From: Diphasiastrum complanatum
Lineage: Eukaryota > Streptophyta > Lycopodiopsida > Lycopodiales > Lycopodiaceae
DNA: 64,000 nucleotides
NCBI GenBank assembly: GCA_029204225.1
Contig: CM055110.1
Span: 33,236,416 to 33,300,415, forward strand
Direction of reading: 5' to 3'
Of this stretch, positions 45,060 through 56,131 are shown piece after piece. The translations under genes were made by a program, and so were the position numbers. The stretch's first letter is position 1; every line of letters begins with the position of its first letter. The notes under the pieces are model-generated. The model saw only the letters and a list, made by a program, of their open reading frames with translations. It searched no databases and was not told where the DNA came from.

Positions 45060-46265
45060 CATCATGCCATAGTCATGGAGCAGATGGATCTATTTGAAAC
45101 AAAACTTTGGTAACATAAAATAGAGATTCTTGCACTAACCATCCTCTGACATGCTTCCCTCTGGCCTTGCCCGTTGACGCACAAAACATTTCAACACTTT
45201 CATGAATCTCTCCAAGAAAAACATCCACCTACAGAAAATTTCAACACATCAATGAGACGATTCTGTTATTTATAATTTCAAATAATCACACTACATTTAT
45301 TGAAACCACTAAAATCAAATTCAAGTGTATTATACCTTGAGTGCACAGGACCGGCAATGCCAACTTCTTAGACCAAGTGCACAAGCAGATGCACCTGTGT
45401 TTAGGATAGAAGTTGGAAAATCCCTCTCAAGGATACATACAGCCTCCACTGTATCTTCTTGCTTTGTTTGCACGTCTATCTCACGAATCTCCTTACCACA
45501 CATCCATCTACATCATGTTTGTAGTATAACTAGATTTTAGTCCGTTCATATTATTTTATCAAACTTGTATTAGAAAAAAAACGTGCAATTTCCTAAGCTA
45601 TCGACGTAAACAAAAAAAATTAAGTACTTGACAACGGATGCTAATTTGTAAATGGCATCACGAAGTTGATCAGTTACACAGCCACAAATACACATTGGAA
45701 ATATGTACTCGACCATCTTCAACCAATCATGAGATTTTAGATCATGGAGTTTTCCTTCTGCTGTGAATGATGTTCGTAGTGAATGAGCAAAACCTGTTGG
45801 TGTTCTCATCTCACAAATGACTGACCGTACGTACTTATACTCTTCTTTTGTAAGAATCCAACGGGCTCTTGGAATACTATAGGTATTTCCATCAGTACAT
45901 AATTTTGGCCAATACTCGTTTTTTTGTTTTTGATTCTTGTGGATCATGCCTGGCAGAAATATTGTCTTTGTCGCCCACCAAGTGTTTCCATATTGATTCA
46001 CCCACATTTTTTATTATGTGCATAGGATCAAGCAAGTGATTGATCAAAAGGTTATTCCAATATGGTAAACAATGAAAGATGGATAGTCTTTTCATACCAT
46101 TGAGTGGCTTAGTCTTAGATTCAATCCAAAGTTTGTGCCAATCTACCACGAACATTCTCTTTGGAGGCATTCTTATTTCTGATCTTCCTCCAAAGCCTCT
46201 TCTATGAGCATTTCTAAGTGGATGATTTTCATCATGCAAGTACTTGCGATGATTTTCGTACACAA
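45060..46265 (-). pseudogene. CACTA TNP2-like transposase
   Basis: MKRLSIFHCLPYWNNLLINH followed by LLDPMHIIKNVGESIWKHLV (46100-45980) matches the TNP2/Transposase_21 region (LPYW..L...H.LD.MH..KN...). Then GKLHDLKSHDWLKMVEYIFP (about 45750) and EDTVEAVCILERDFPTSILN (about 45450) are DUF4218 segments. VDVFLGEIHESVEMF through GWLVQESLFYVTKVL (45240-45120) corresponds to the following conserved block. Stops and frame changes occur between the blocks. The N-terminal half of TNP2 is missing. Confidence 0.8.
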
Positions 46266-46267
46266 CT

Positions 46268-46430
46268 CAAACATCAATTGGCACACTCCCAACTAGTTAT
46301 AGAGCAAAGACGTTTGTAGACACAACTACATAAATAGCATGGTTGTTAACATGACATCAAATGACACACTCTCACCTAGTTATAGTGCATCGAAGTGTGT
46401 AGACGTTGCTTCAAAAATGACATGGATGCT
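46268..46430 (+). repeat. Dispersed repeat R, partial copy with two 85-bp units
   Basis: CATCAATTGGCACACTCCCA and CATCAAATGACACACTCTCA start two tandem units, matching 63534-63700 closely and 49364-49510 less closely. It directly joins copia G at about 46430. Confidence 0.7.
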
Positions 46431-47207
46431 AAGATATGCTCTTCCCATGCTTAAGAAATTTCAAATGGAAAATCGTAAAGGCATAGATACTCCAATGGAG
46501 CAAATTGTAAAAGTTCCTATAAAAGAGGATAAAAGATCCTTCGAGGAGTTCACTCTTTATAGGAGTCTTATTGGCTCTCTTATTTGCTTAAGAGTCACTA
46601 GGCCTGATCTAAGGTTTAGTGTGCACAAACTAAGCCAATACACGTAGGATCCAAAGATATGTCATTGGAAATTGGCAAAGAGAACCTTGAGATATGTATC
46701 CTCTACCTTAGATATGGATTGATCTATAAAGGAGATGATCTAACTTTGGTTGCATTTTCAAACTAGTATTTTTCAAGAGACAAAGTAGATAGAAAATCCA
46801 CAATTGATTACACGGTTTTCATTGGAGGGAATCTAGTTTCTTGGCTATCAAAGAAGCAAGCAACTATATCCTAATCATCTTGTGAAGCTGAGTACAAAGC
46901 TCTTACAACCACAACTAAGGAAGTTTTATGGATCAAGAGGCTACTTATGGAGCTAAAGTGTCATGGAGATGAAGACCTTCCAATTATCAATAATGATTAC
47001 ATCTCGGCTCAAGATCTTGCAAACAATCTTATATTCCATGCAAGGAGCAAACACATCGAGGTAGCTCATCACTTTGTAAGAGAGAAAGTAATTGTGTTGT
47101 AGATCTTCTCACCAAGACATTGCTCAAGAATGCATTTGTCAAGATGAGATCTAATCTTGGCTTAATCTCAAAGTCTATGGTGAATAGGTAGATATATTTT
47201 AAGGAGG
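46425..47207 (+). pseudogene. copia G RT end and RNase H
   Basis: The plus strand reads ALPMLKKFQMENRKGIDTPM, YRSLIGSLICLRVTRPDLRF and SVHKLSQYT, the copia RT C-terminus (F.M.....ST.M, YR...GSL.YL..TRPD). RNase H follows across many frame changes (the DRKSTIDY segment at 46790, SWLSKKQATIS at 46850, SCEAEYKALTT at 46885). The end of the coding part is at about 47180. The purine tract TTTTAAGGAGGAG precedes TGTAAAAAGTCG. Confidence 0.8.
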
Positions 47208-47208
47208 A
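47196..47208 (+). other. Polypurine tract of copia G
   Basis: TTTTAAGGAGGAG lies directly before TGTAAAAAGTCGTAAAAC. Position, purine content and the following TG fit the plus-strand primer site next to the 3' LTR. Confidence 0.65.
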
Positions 47209-47870
47209 GTGTAAAAAGTCGTAAAACATATCTTCCTGTGTTGACTTTGGGGGCTATGCTCACCTTATTTCTTGTAATTATTTTATTGTACATTAAGGTA
47301 TGTGAAGTGAGTAGATAACCTTCTAGAATAGGTTGAATTTGAGTTAGGTAGATTCAATTACGATGTCATGCAAAATATTAGATGACATGCAATGTTAGTC
47401 AAAATGCATGCATGCAACATGCAAATCAGTTTACATAATCTACACATGTCTAGATAGCTTAGGGAGCTGACATGCAATCCATGCAACATCCGTGCATGCA
47501 GTTTTACATGTGGATCTATGATATATGAGTTAACTGGAAGATGTGGACATTCCATGCAAATCCACTGTAGGAACTCAAGCCTCATTGATGTAAGGAAACT
47601 TTGGCTTGCTTTGCCATATTGTGAATATTGAGATTTTGGTGTTTTGGGCTCATTCTCTACCCGAGTATTTTTGTTATCATTTTATCTCAGTACGCAGCCT
47701 GTTTTTCCCATAATGAGCACTATCATTGTAAGGAGTTAGTATTTTGGTCTGTGATATGCCATTGTGCTCTTGCCTTGGATGTTTCAACTAAACTATTCTT
47801 TCATCATTCCTGTGCAATCACAACACCCCATAAAGATCCTGTAGGGTGCTAAAAACTTCATAATCAGTTG
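47209..47870 (+). repeat. Putative copia G 3' LTR with clustered CATGCA motifs
   Basis: It starts with TG after the polypurine tract. 47360-47560 contains at least nine CATGCA/TGCATG motifs (for example GTCATGCAAAAT, AATGCATGCATGCAAC, GTGCATGCAG, TCCATGCAAATCC). The end is unknown because no 5' LTR exists here; repeat R begins at about 47870. Confidence 0.5.
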
Positions 47871-48075
47871 ATTAGGGGTACTTTGTTGTAAACGTACTGG
47901 TTATCAACTGATATTTTGGTTTTACTTTGACATCTAGTAACATCAAAAGTTTTGGTCATATCATATTGGCGACAATATAGTTGTCACAATCATTATTGAT
48001 ACCAATTCAGAGCTAGAAGTGTATATGTTTTGCTTTGGTTATTGTAGCCAAGAATATTAGAGCACTAAGATTTAA
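47870..48075 (+). repeat. Dispersed repeat R, copy with unoccupied integration site
   Basis: GGTTATCAACTGATATTTTG through GACATCTAGTAACATCAAA, then GACAATATAGTTGTCACAA, matches 58440-58500 and the sequence flanking the copia insertion. The bases TATAG occur once here, where the copy at 58594 and 63173 is interrupted by a 4.6-kb element. Confidence 0.75.
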
Positions 48076-48754
48076 AATGGCAAATCTTGTTGACGATGAT
48101 CCAATTGAAAAATAAGTTAGCACTACGAGTACTATCCTTATACTAGATCTTGAGATCTTGTATCATGCAATGGACATCACACAATGATCAATCATAGCAA
48201 ATGACTTGGATGTACTTAGAGATTCTTGCTTCATGGTTGAGCTCACGTGAATTTGATAATAAAGCCAATACATATGATGATGATGGTATCCAATATGTGC
48301 ACCCTAGAGAAGGGCCTCAATGGCCATCTAGAATAGACTTTGGATGACTGATCTACACAATAATATATAAACTCCAACTGCTGAGGAATGCTTCTCAATA
48401 TGGTAGTTAGACAGTGGCGACCACCATCAGAGAGAGTGATCAGCGAAATACCAAAAGTGTCTTTTCACATAGGGAGTCGGAAGGCCAAATGATGAAGAGG
48501 CCATACCGTCGGGGCCGTTGGGGAGCTCTACCCCCCAAACCCCCCGGATCCCCTGTTTCTTGGGGGGATCCGCCCTCCGAATTCCCCAGGACCTCCTGCT
48601 ATGCATTCCAGCCATCTCCTAACCATCATGGTCTCACATTAGACCCCATACTAACAACCATGCTCAATACTGGCTTCTCCTCATAACAGAGGCCTTACAA
48701 ATTTGAGCTCAACTAGTGACAACTAAACTAGGAGCTGAATATTTAGTTATGTCT
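48076..48754 (+). other. Non-coding stretch with a GC-rich hairpin segment
   Basis: 48180-48245 (ATCATAGCAAATG...CTTGCTTCATGGTTGAGCTC) matches 57970-58020. 48495-48600 is GC-rich against AT-rich surroundings and contains GGATCCCC and GGGGGGATCC as inverted arms around CTGTTTCTT. A 90-codon frame across it has no known domain. Confidence 0.45.
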
Positions 48755-49790
48755 AACAAGCTTCAAGAAAATTGACTATAGAGAGATCATGCACGTTGTC
48801 GGGGATAACTTCATCTATGATTTATTTAGTAATATAGTATATATAATTATCATTTTCCAAGAAAGAGAAGCAATGCTATTCATATGATTTGATGATACAA
48901 AAGACAAAAGGATGGTTATGTGAAAAGTTACTGGTTATCAACTGATATTTTGGTTTTACTTTGACATCTAGTAACATCAAAGGTTTTGGTAATATCGTAC
49001 TAATATAGTTGTCACAAACATTATTGACACCAATTCAAAGTTAGAAGTGTATATGTTTCACTTTGGTAATTGTAGCCAAGAATCTTAGAGCACTAAGACT
49101 GAACATGGCAAAGACCCTCAATAATTTTTACATTTCCTTGGTCTGATCCACGTAAATACCTTTAGTTTATAGTTGGTCTCTTAGGTTTGGTAATTGTTTA
49201 GACAATGTTATAGTTGCCCTATTAGATCAGAATTAGATTGATAGTAATCAATAACAAATATGAAAATACTAACATATTGAACATGTGTTGGAATAAAGAT
49301 AAGAAGAAAGTCTACATAGTAGATAGATCAAACTATTGATTACTTCTTGTAAAACTCATACATCAAATGACACACTCTCAGCTAGTTATAGTGCAAAGTG
49401 GTTTGCAGATGTAGCTTAAAAAATAACATGGCTGTTAACATGACATCAAATGACACACTCTCACCCAGTTATAGTGCATAGAGGTTTGTAGACATTGGAT
49501 GTTAACATGACCAGTCACTTGGTTGGATTTACATCATTACATATCTACATCTTCAAAATAGTTTGGCCCCAATCAATAGAATTTGCCTTTACGATGTCAA
49601 TTTTAATACATCGGACAAAGTTAGCTCATTTAAACTTCTATATCATATACAAAAAATCTAAACTGCACATTAAATGTATAGTTTATTACAAAGTAGGGCT
49701 CCACACACTTTGTAATTTACAATCATTCTCTAATTTGCCATTAATTTATGTCATATACAATGAAATAGAATGGCATTTAGGATGAAATAG
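48755..49790 (+). repeat. Dispersed repeat R, long copy
   Basis: This interval follows 58260-58598 and then 63173-63985 in order, without the copia insertion, with scattered substitutions and indels. It includes two tandem units starting at 49364 and 49441. No coding sequence is recognised. Confidence 0.8.
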
Positions 49791-51190
49791 AAATTAATGT
49801 TTAATAATATAATTGGCCTATTCCCTTATCAATTTAGATTAATTAAAATAATTCTTGTTGAATTTGAGATTCTGGAAAATTGCACCATCACTTAGATTCC
49901 TATCCTAGAACAATTTGCATTTAAAATAAGATTAAAAAACAACCAAACAATTTCTATAATGAATGTAAAAATTTGCAGGTTTGGGACTTCTATGAGGATT
50001 TCTTTGGGCGTGCATAAAAACCCATGAAAACCATTAGAAATTAATATTGAGTCATCAAAAATTTGTATATCCTAAACCTTAACAACTAAAATCTAAACTT
50101 TGAAGATTAAGTCATAAACATGGTAATCGTTAAAAGGTTGGCCACAAAAAACACCAACTCTATCCTATGTAGTGAGATTCCAAAAAATCAACAAACATTT
50201 GCAAAATTAAAAAATAAACAAATAAATAGGTAAACATAGATGAATATGCGTGGAAAGAATCTAAACACCCAAAAAATGACCTATGCTGGATCTCTACAAT
50301 ATGTGATGAGTTAAAAAAGGACTATCATACCACATGAATCAACTTGTTGGACATGTGCATTGAATTTAGTCATAAATCACAAATTGCATCCATAAGCTAT
50401 TGCTGACAAACAAAACTAGGTGCACCCCAAAACTGCAAAAAAAGAAATGTGGCTTGTCGCCCATTGTGATGTTGTTGTTTAATTATTTTTACTGTAGCCT
50501 CCACCTATCCAAAAAGGAAGGAACAAATTTCTATGTTGGTCACGTGATAAGTCTTAGAAGCTTTCCCACACAAGCATATGGTCATAATGAAACTCTTCCC
50601 AATCATATGGTACTATTGAAATATGCTATGTGCCATTTTAGAATTTAATAAGTAGGGAAAAGGGATGCATAGGCCTTTTCATTTGTGTACTTGGCTCAAG
50701 AACCCTAACATCATTTTAAGGATCGAGTGTTTATTTAGGCCTTGTTGACATGTGATATTCTTGTATTTGTTGACACTTTAAGTAATTATTACGAAGGGCT
50801 TTCTAGATTTTAGAGCCATGGCTCTAAGTGCAGTGGATCCGATGTAAAAGTTAGAACTTTATTTCAATAGGCCAAAGCTATTATGGGCTTAACGGCATAA
50901 TGCCCTCGAGCATGAGGATGCATGCAATTGTGATTGATTCTGATTAAATCATAACAATAGTAAACATGCATAGTTTAATCATTATATTAGTGTAAAGAAC
51001 ACAAGTAAACACTAAGAAATATAAATTATTTGATGTACTTTTCTCACTAACGGCTAAAGTAGCAGGAACCAAGAATTAGTGCTTTTTAATTCGAATACTC
51101 CCGCTGGAACTGGTTTTAGGGGGAATTACTCATTTTGAATTTGGCACCGTCGCTTTTGGTTTGAAATTTTTCTACTCCAGCTAATGTCGT
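49791..51190. other. AT-rich intergenic stretch, upstream of the SPH-like gene
   Basis: No coding frame with a known domain and no repeat partner in the window were seen. The last 200-300 bases should contain the promoter of the gene starting at 51414. Confidence 0.5.
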
Positions 51191-51202
51191 CTCTAGTGAC
51201 TT

Positions 51203-51209
51203 TATAAAT
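51203..51209 (+). promoter_or_regulatory. TATA box of the SPH-like gene
   Basis: TATAAAT lies within CTTTATAAATCAAG. About 30 bases downstream the (CT)n leader begins, a usual distance for a plant transcription start. No frame of a mobile element overlaps it. Confidence 0.5.
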
Positions 51210-51245
51210 CAAGTACAAAAAGGTAAAGCACGCTCTCTTGTCTGT

Positions 51246-51413
<168 letters not shown>

Positions 51414-52678
51414 ATGGCGATCATTCACTTATTCTCTATGTTTGCCACCTTGTTTCTACTTCAGGTGTCTTTAGCTTCGTCTCTAGATGCTTCCTTTAGC
51501 GTAACAAACCTATGTGATGATTTCATAACAGCGAGTTGTTCAGATGGGACTAAATCTTTGGGCGTCCATGTGGTGCGCAGTGGTCTCAGTTGGTCGTATA
51601 ATTTCACTGCAACTGAACAAACCGAATATATCTGTGATTTCACAAGAAGGGAGGGCATTACATTGCAGGCAGCCAACCTGCAGATATGGACTTGGAAATT
51701 GAACTTGGACGTAAGGCTAAACCTTCTTTCTCCGCTAATTCTTTTGATTGCATAGCTAAAGTGTCATGGTCTGAGACTTGCTCGTGATTTTGGAATATAT
51801 TAAATTACAGATTGCAAAAATCTAAAATGAATGCGCATTCCCTCGTTTGCCACGCAAGGACCTCTGAAGCTCCGCTGGCACAGTCATTGCTGGCTTCCAC
51901 TGGACATTCGTGCTCCTGAACTCTCGATGTACAGCTCAGGACTTCTTCCTGTCTTGCTGTCCAGCATCCTATTTACGCCTCCTAAGTTGCCTCCCTAGCT
52001 GTAAATATCCTTGTATCTTTGTCATGTGTTATCAACTGCCGATAGCCTGTGTCATTAAAGGTTATAATCCCAGCATTCAGTCGAAGCGTTTAACAAAGTG
52101 TGGCTCCCTTTTTTCACTCAACCGCTGTGTTGTCATTCCACCCAGAAGTCAGGTAATGTCCACATCCCCACGACGTCTTAATTAGGTAAGTATGTCTTGC
52201 GATTGTTACACGTGCATTCTGCAGGCTAATGGTCTGTCTTTGGTTTTCCATTCGAATTACACTGGACATGGACTTAGCATAAAACAAATAGCAAATCCGC
52301 TGCTGCAACTTGCATCAAGTATAGGATTTTTAGCCAGAGAAACCTAATACAAGAATAGACATGGTCTGTCTGAAGTGTGCCACTATCTTGTCGTACTCTT
52401 AATTTCTATTTGTTTATAGATTGACGTCTTTTGCAATCTAAGTTATAATAAAGTTAGAATCTATAAAACCTTGGCAGTACCAGCAATGTCAATGGAGCTT
52501 GGAGAATGCCTACGTTGTTATGAGTATCTATTTGCATATATGACCTCAAAACTTATCGTTTTCTTGCTACCTTTGACAGCATGAAGGAAATCCGAATCTA
52601 GACTGGGTTGTCAAACCAACTGGAATCTGGTTACTATACAAAAACGGTAGGGAGGGAAGTTTTGTGCCTTGGATGTGA
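51414..52678 (+). CDS. S-protein homologue (SPH/S1 family), two-exon model
   Basis: Proposed exons are 51414-51710 and 52580-52678, giving 131 residues, the usual size for plant self-incompatibility S1-type secreted proteins. The intron starts GTAAGG and ends TTTGACAG after a pyrimidine-rich tract; both exons are in phase 0. Residues 1-22 form a hydrophobic signal peptide (FATLFLLQVSLAS). The mature part has the family pattern: FSVTNLCDD, ITASCSDGTKSLGVHVV, GLSWSYNF, EYICDF and, in exon 2, DWVVKPTGIWLLYKNGREG near the C-terminus. S1-type proteins act as small secreted ligands; most SPH members have no known role. An intron is uncommon in the family, so the model needs transcript support. Without splicing, the frame would end at 51755, lacking the conserved C-terminal segment. 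Confidence 0.65.
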
Positions 52679-53519
52679 TGCACAAGTCGATTGTTGACGA
52701 TGCAAAGGTGATCTTCAACTTTGTGATAATATTTTTGTGTAGTTAAACTATACAACTGTTGTTCTTTTTGTCCTCAGCGTGCCTTAAGTAGATAGTGTAC
52801 CATTCAATATTCAATGTTAAGATTCTGAGGTAAGCATTGTAAGAACCAGAAAGCCCAGTTCAATCAAGGTTAACATCACTATTAGCGTATAGAGTAAACA
52901 CTACTGCCTGCTTGGTACATTCTCTGCATATTGACGATACTTTTTTTACCTATTTCACCGGCAATGTTGTTCTAACTTTTTATCTGGCTATGTGCGTATT
53001 TCAACCTGGCATATAATTAGACACAAGGCTTATATCATAGGTTGTAATATCTTAGCTGTACTTGTTTGTTGGCAGGTCTTATCGCTACCATGATTGGATT
53101 TACGCCTGGAGTAAACGAGTACTCATATAGATAATCAAGCAAATGATTAGGTTAACGGAATTCTAAGAACATGAGATTCCTATTTAGGTGTTGGGATTCA
53201 TTTTTCTTCTCCGAATAAAACAAAAACCTCGTGGTGTCATACCACAAAGGCCTTTCCATACTTGTTAAATCGTTGGATTGATAAAGGAGATCTCTTTTAT
53301 TACAATTTTATCTTCGAGATACAAACAAATGCATTTAGTAGCTTTTTTGCTAAAGAGGTGGTTATTGATAAGTTCAGTTATGGTGAGATTCATTTGTTTT
53401 CTTTTAACGTTTTAAGTTGCAAGAGGTTACACTATCACATCCACTACCACAAAAGTAAATAGCATTTTTTACAATTGTACAATTAAGATTGCACATAATA
53501 GGTGATCTTCTTTTGATGA
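52679..53519. other. Non-coding stretch downstream of the SPH-like gene
   Basis: It presumably holds the 3' UTR; an AATAAA is present at about 53214, but it is far from the stop. No domain, repeat partner or RNA gene was recognised. Confidence 0.4.
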
Positions 53520-54042
53520 TAATTTCTTACAAAGGGTTTAATAGTTGGCCACTAAATATGCTCGCCATTTTGGAATTTTGATCAAAAAGAAACAAATTTC
53601 AAAAAGTCAGCTCATGTTGGCAATGCTCCTCAAATATTCACAACTCTTATTCACAATAATAATGATAAGTACTCATAATATTTTAGTAAGCACGATCAAT
53701 ATTCACAAGTAATCAAGGTCAATATATATTATGATAACGATTAGCATTCACAATAATCATGATTAATATTAAAGCTATTCACTTTTTAGTATTCATAATT
53801 TTAGATAATTAATGCCAACCATCAAGCATGTAGACTTCAAGACACATCATTGGAAACTCGATCAATTCTTCATCCAATATATAAAATAATTTGGATACAT
53901 CCTCCATAAGAAGACACTATCATTTACAATACAAATAGATCCTCAGAGAAATTTGGTTGGCATTTTTCTAGATTCGAGCATGCAAGGGCACAATAAGAAG
54001 ACAAACATTGTGGAATCAAGCAGGCACCAATGATATGTCCTA
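53520..54042 (-). repeat. Inverted partial copy of 12780-13270
   Basis: The minus strand follows 12780-13270: GCATGCTCGAATCTAGAAAAATG, GATAGTGTCTTCTTATGGAG, the AT-rich tandem array and AAATTTGTTTCTTTTTGATC. It is joined to gypsy copy C at about 54042. Confidence 0.7.
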
Positions 54043-54660
54043 AATACTTGAGTCTTGTTTGAAAGAACTCACATTTAGACTCCTTGGCATAAAGCTTTGT
54101 CTGTCTTAGATTATCTAAGACTATAAGCAAATGTGCCTCATGATCCTCAAGAGTCTTACTGTCAAACAATATGTCATCTAAAAATACCATGAGAAACTTT
54201 CCCAGATATGGACGGAGAATATCGTTCATCATTTGTTGAAAGGTTATCTGGGCATTTGTTAGACCAAATGGTAAAACTAAAAATTCATAATGGTCATACC
54301 TAGAACAAGAACCAGGTTTGAAAACATCCCCCTCATGTATTCTAATTTGATGGTACCCCAACCTAAGGTCCAAGTTGGTGAAATACTAACCACCATTCAA
54401 TCGGTCCATTAAGTCGTCCATCCGAGGTAAGGGATAATGGTTCTTAATTGTCATTTTATTAAGCTTTTTGTAATTGACACAAAGATTAATACCACCGTCT
54501 TTCTTGCCGGTTAACAAAATAGAAGCTCCCCAAGGGGATTTACTAGGCCTTATATGGCCCTTACGTAACATCTCCTTACGTTGGCTAGCAACTTTATCTT
54601 CTTCCTTCAGGCTCATCTTGTAAGGAAAAAGCGAGACAGGGGAGCTGTCGGGAAGATGTA
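54043..54660 (-). pseudogene. gypsy reverse transcriptase (copy C)
   Basis: The product reads [53 protein letters not shown], then one stop, TNLDLRLGYHQIRI, EFLVLPFGLTNAQITFQQMM and VFLDDILFDSKTLEDHEAHL with the catalytic LDD. This is the best-preserved RT of the A/B/C family in the window. It stops after LGHII, where unrelated repeat sequence begins. Confidence 0.9.
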
Positions 54661-55440
54661 TGAGTTCTAAAAGATGTATGATGTATGATGTATGATGTAT
54701 AGATGTATGATGTATCATTATGAGTTCTAAAAGCATCCATGTACGATTCATTTTTCAGATAACATAAATACGAATGATACTCAGAATCCAGAATACATTG
54801 ATTAGCATCATGAGCAGTTACAAATGGTACATCAGGCTCATCGCCTTAAAGGCAAACCAATGACTCATTATGCAACAAAGAAATACTATGAGATACATAA
54901 TCCTTTTTTAAGGACTCATTCCTAGCATAAAACCACTTTTTACCTAGGATTAGAAATCAAGATTCATAACATGAAAAGATAAGCTATCTATATAGTTTTG
55001 AATCCTCAATGGCGCGTGGGGGACTAAGTGGTCCCAGACTTGCTGCTCCCCACCAACTGCCATCCTAAGCATGTATTTGTGGTCACTTGGTGCGGTTGCC
55101 AACTGCAGTTTTTGCTCCAATTTAGCATTAATAAAATTATACGTAGAACTGTTGCAAAAAAGAACACTCACGGGTTCGCTACCTATGGACCCACTCATAC
55201 GAATGAGGTAGTGAGGTCCAGAAATCATAGTGTTAAAACAACAATCCATACAAATTATTTTATCTTTTAACGATACATCAATACAAGAAATAGAAGATCA
55301 ATTACCTAGTGCCTTAAAGGAGCAGCCACCCTTCTTCCGTCTCTTCGGACAGTCCTCGGAAAGGTGCCCCTTCTCCATATAGGAGAAACACAACCCGTCG
55401 CCTTTGGCCTTATCAAAGTCAACTCTCTCCAAACAAGGGC
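54661..55440 (-). pseudogene. gypsy linker, protease and zinc knuckle (copy C)
   Basis: The protease frame at 55249-54950 reads GSIGSEPVSVLFCNSSTYNF, in which the active-site Asp-Ser/Asn-Gly has become CNS, so it is inactive. The knuckle segment (GLCFSYMEKGHLSEDCPKRR, about 55395-55335) has Tyr in place of the second Cys. 54660-54715 contains a short array of ATGTATG units that replaces part of the linker. Confidence 0.8.
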
Positions 55441-56131
55441 ACTTCTTTTTCTTTTCTAAAGGGGAATCTTCACCGACTAGTTTATCCTTGCCCTTTTTGA
55501 AAGGAGGGCCCGTAGAGGGTTTGTCTTTGACTTCGGGCTTTTGCTGCTCTTTGCGGGTCATAGTGTGCGTGTCTTCATAAATCGGAGTGAAACGCACGGC
55601 ATCCTTTAAGGAATGTGGCTGATTACGACGGACCACCAACTAATATTTTTTAGGCAAACCCAAAATGAAAAGCAGCTTAAGGAGCACTCTATCTATGCAG
55701 TTAAAAGACTGTGAAGCAACCTCTTGGAAGTCTTGCAAGTAGACGTCCAAGGGCTTTGTCCCCATTTGTGGCAAATCGACAATAATATTTAAAATCGTCA
55801 AGGATAGGCATAAAGGCAGGCTTAAAGGTTGCCTGGAAGTCATCCCAAGTAGTTGGGACCGTAGCTCAATCTTTAATATCCTACCACCATGAGTATGCTT
55901 TACTGCGTAAAAACATGATGCCTGTCGAAATACACGAGCTATCTGGTAGGTCGTATATGGAGAAATGAGAAGTCTATCAATCAAGCCAAGCCAACACAAC
56001 ATCTTGGTGTCTATCCTTTTTTTCTCCGGTAAAAAATTCTGGAGTAAGTCAACGTCCCTCCTTTTTCCCTCCCCAAAGCTCCTCTCTAGCCTCATACAAA
56101 AAGGACAGGTGGGACCTGAGAAAGGCCCCAT
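55441..56131 (-). pseudogene. gypsy gag (copy C)
   Basis: Minus-strand segments are WDDFQATFKPAFMPILDDFK (about 55850-55790), KPLDVYLQDFQEVASQSFNC and FILGLPKKY in a second frame, and RNQPHSLKDAVRFTPIYEDT. In copies A and B a copia LTR sits immediately before WDDFQ; here gag continues upstream to about 56131 (ARVFRQASCFYAVKHTHGG region). It contains at least two frameshifts. Confidence 0.8.

Larger units (their letters stand above)
42628..46265 (-). mobile_element. CACTA (En/Spm) element remnant
   Basis: A TNP2-type transposase reads on the minus strand from 46265, and at the 3' side (42700-43020) there is a cluster of palindromic GCCACGTGGC-type motifs typical of CACTA subterminal regions. 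The left edge is placed at about 42628, where the gag module, compared with 8640, switches to new sequence beginning ACAACTACACAT. The 5' end is lost at about 46265, where a dispersed repeat begins. No complete terminal inverted repeat remains. Confidence 0.75.
54043..56131 (-). mobile_element. Ty3/gypsy element, copy C, degenerate
   Basis: Minus-strand order from the right: gag (56131-55440), zinc knuckle (about 55410-55360), protease (55249-55000), linker, reverse transcriptase (54640-54043). RNase H and integrase are missing; the element ends in the RT thumb (KCEFFQTRLKYLGHII). It keeps the LPFGLTNAQITFQQMM segment lost in copies A and B, has no copia insertion in gag and is not inverted, so it shows the ancestral state for all three lesions. 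Confidence 0.9.

Noticed and set aside
52679-53519. A third exon of the SPH-like gene
   Set aside because: The two-exon product already ends in a stop at the expected family length, and no further conserved segment was found.
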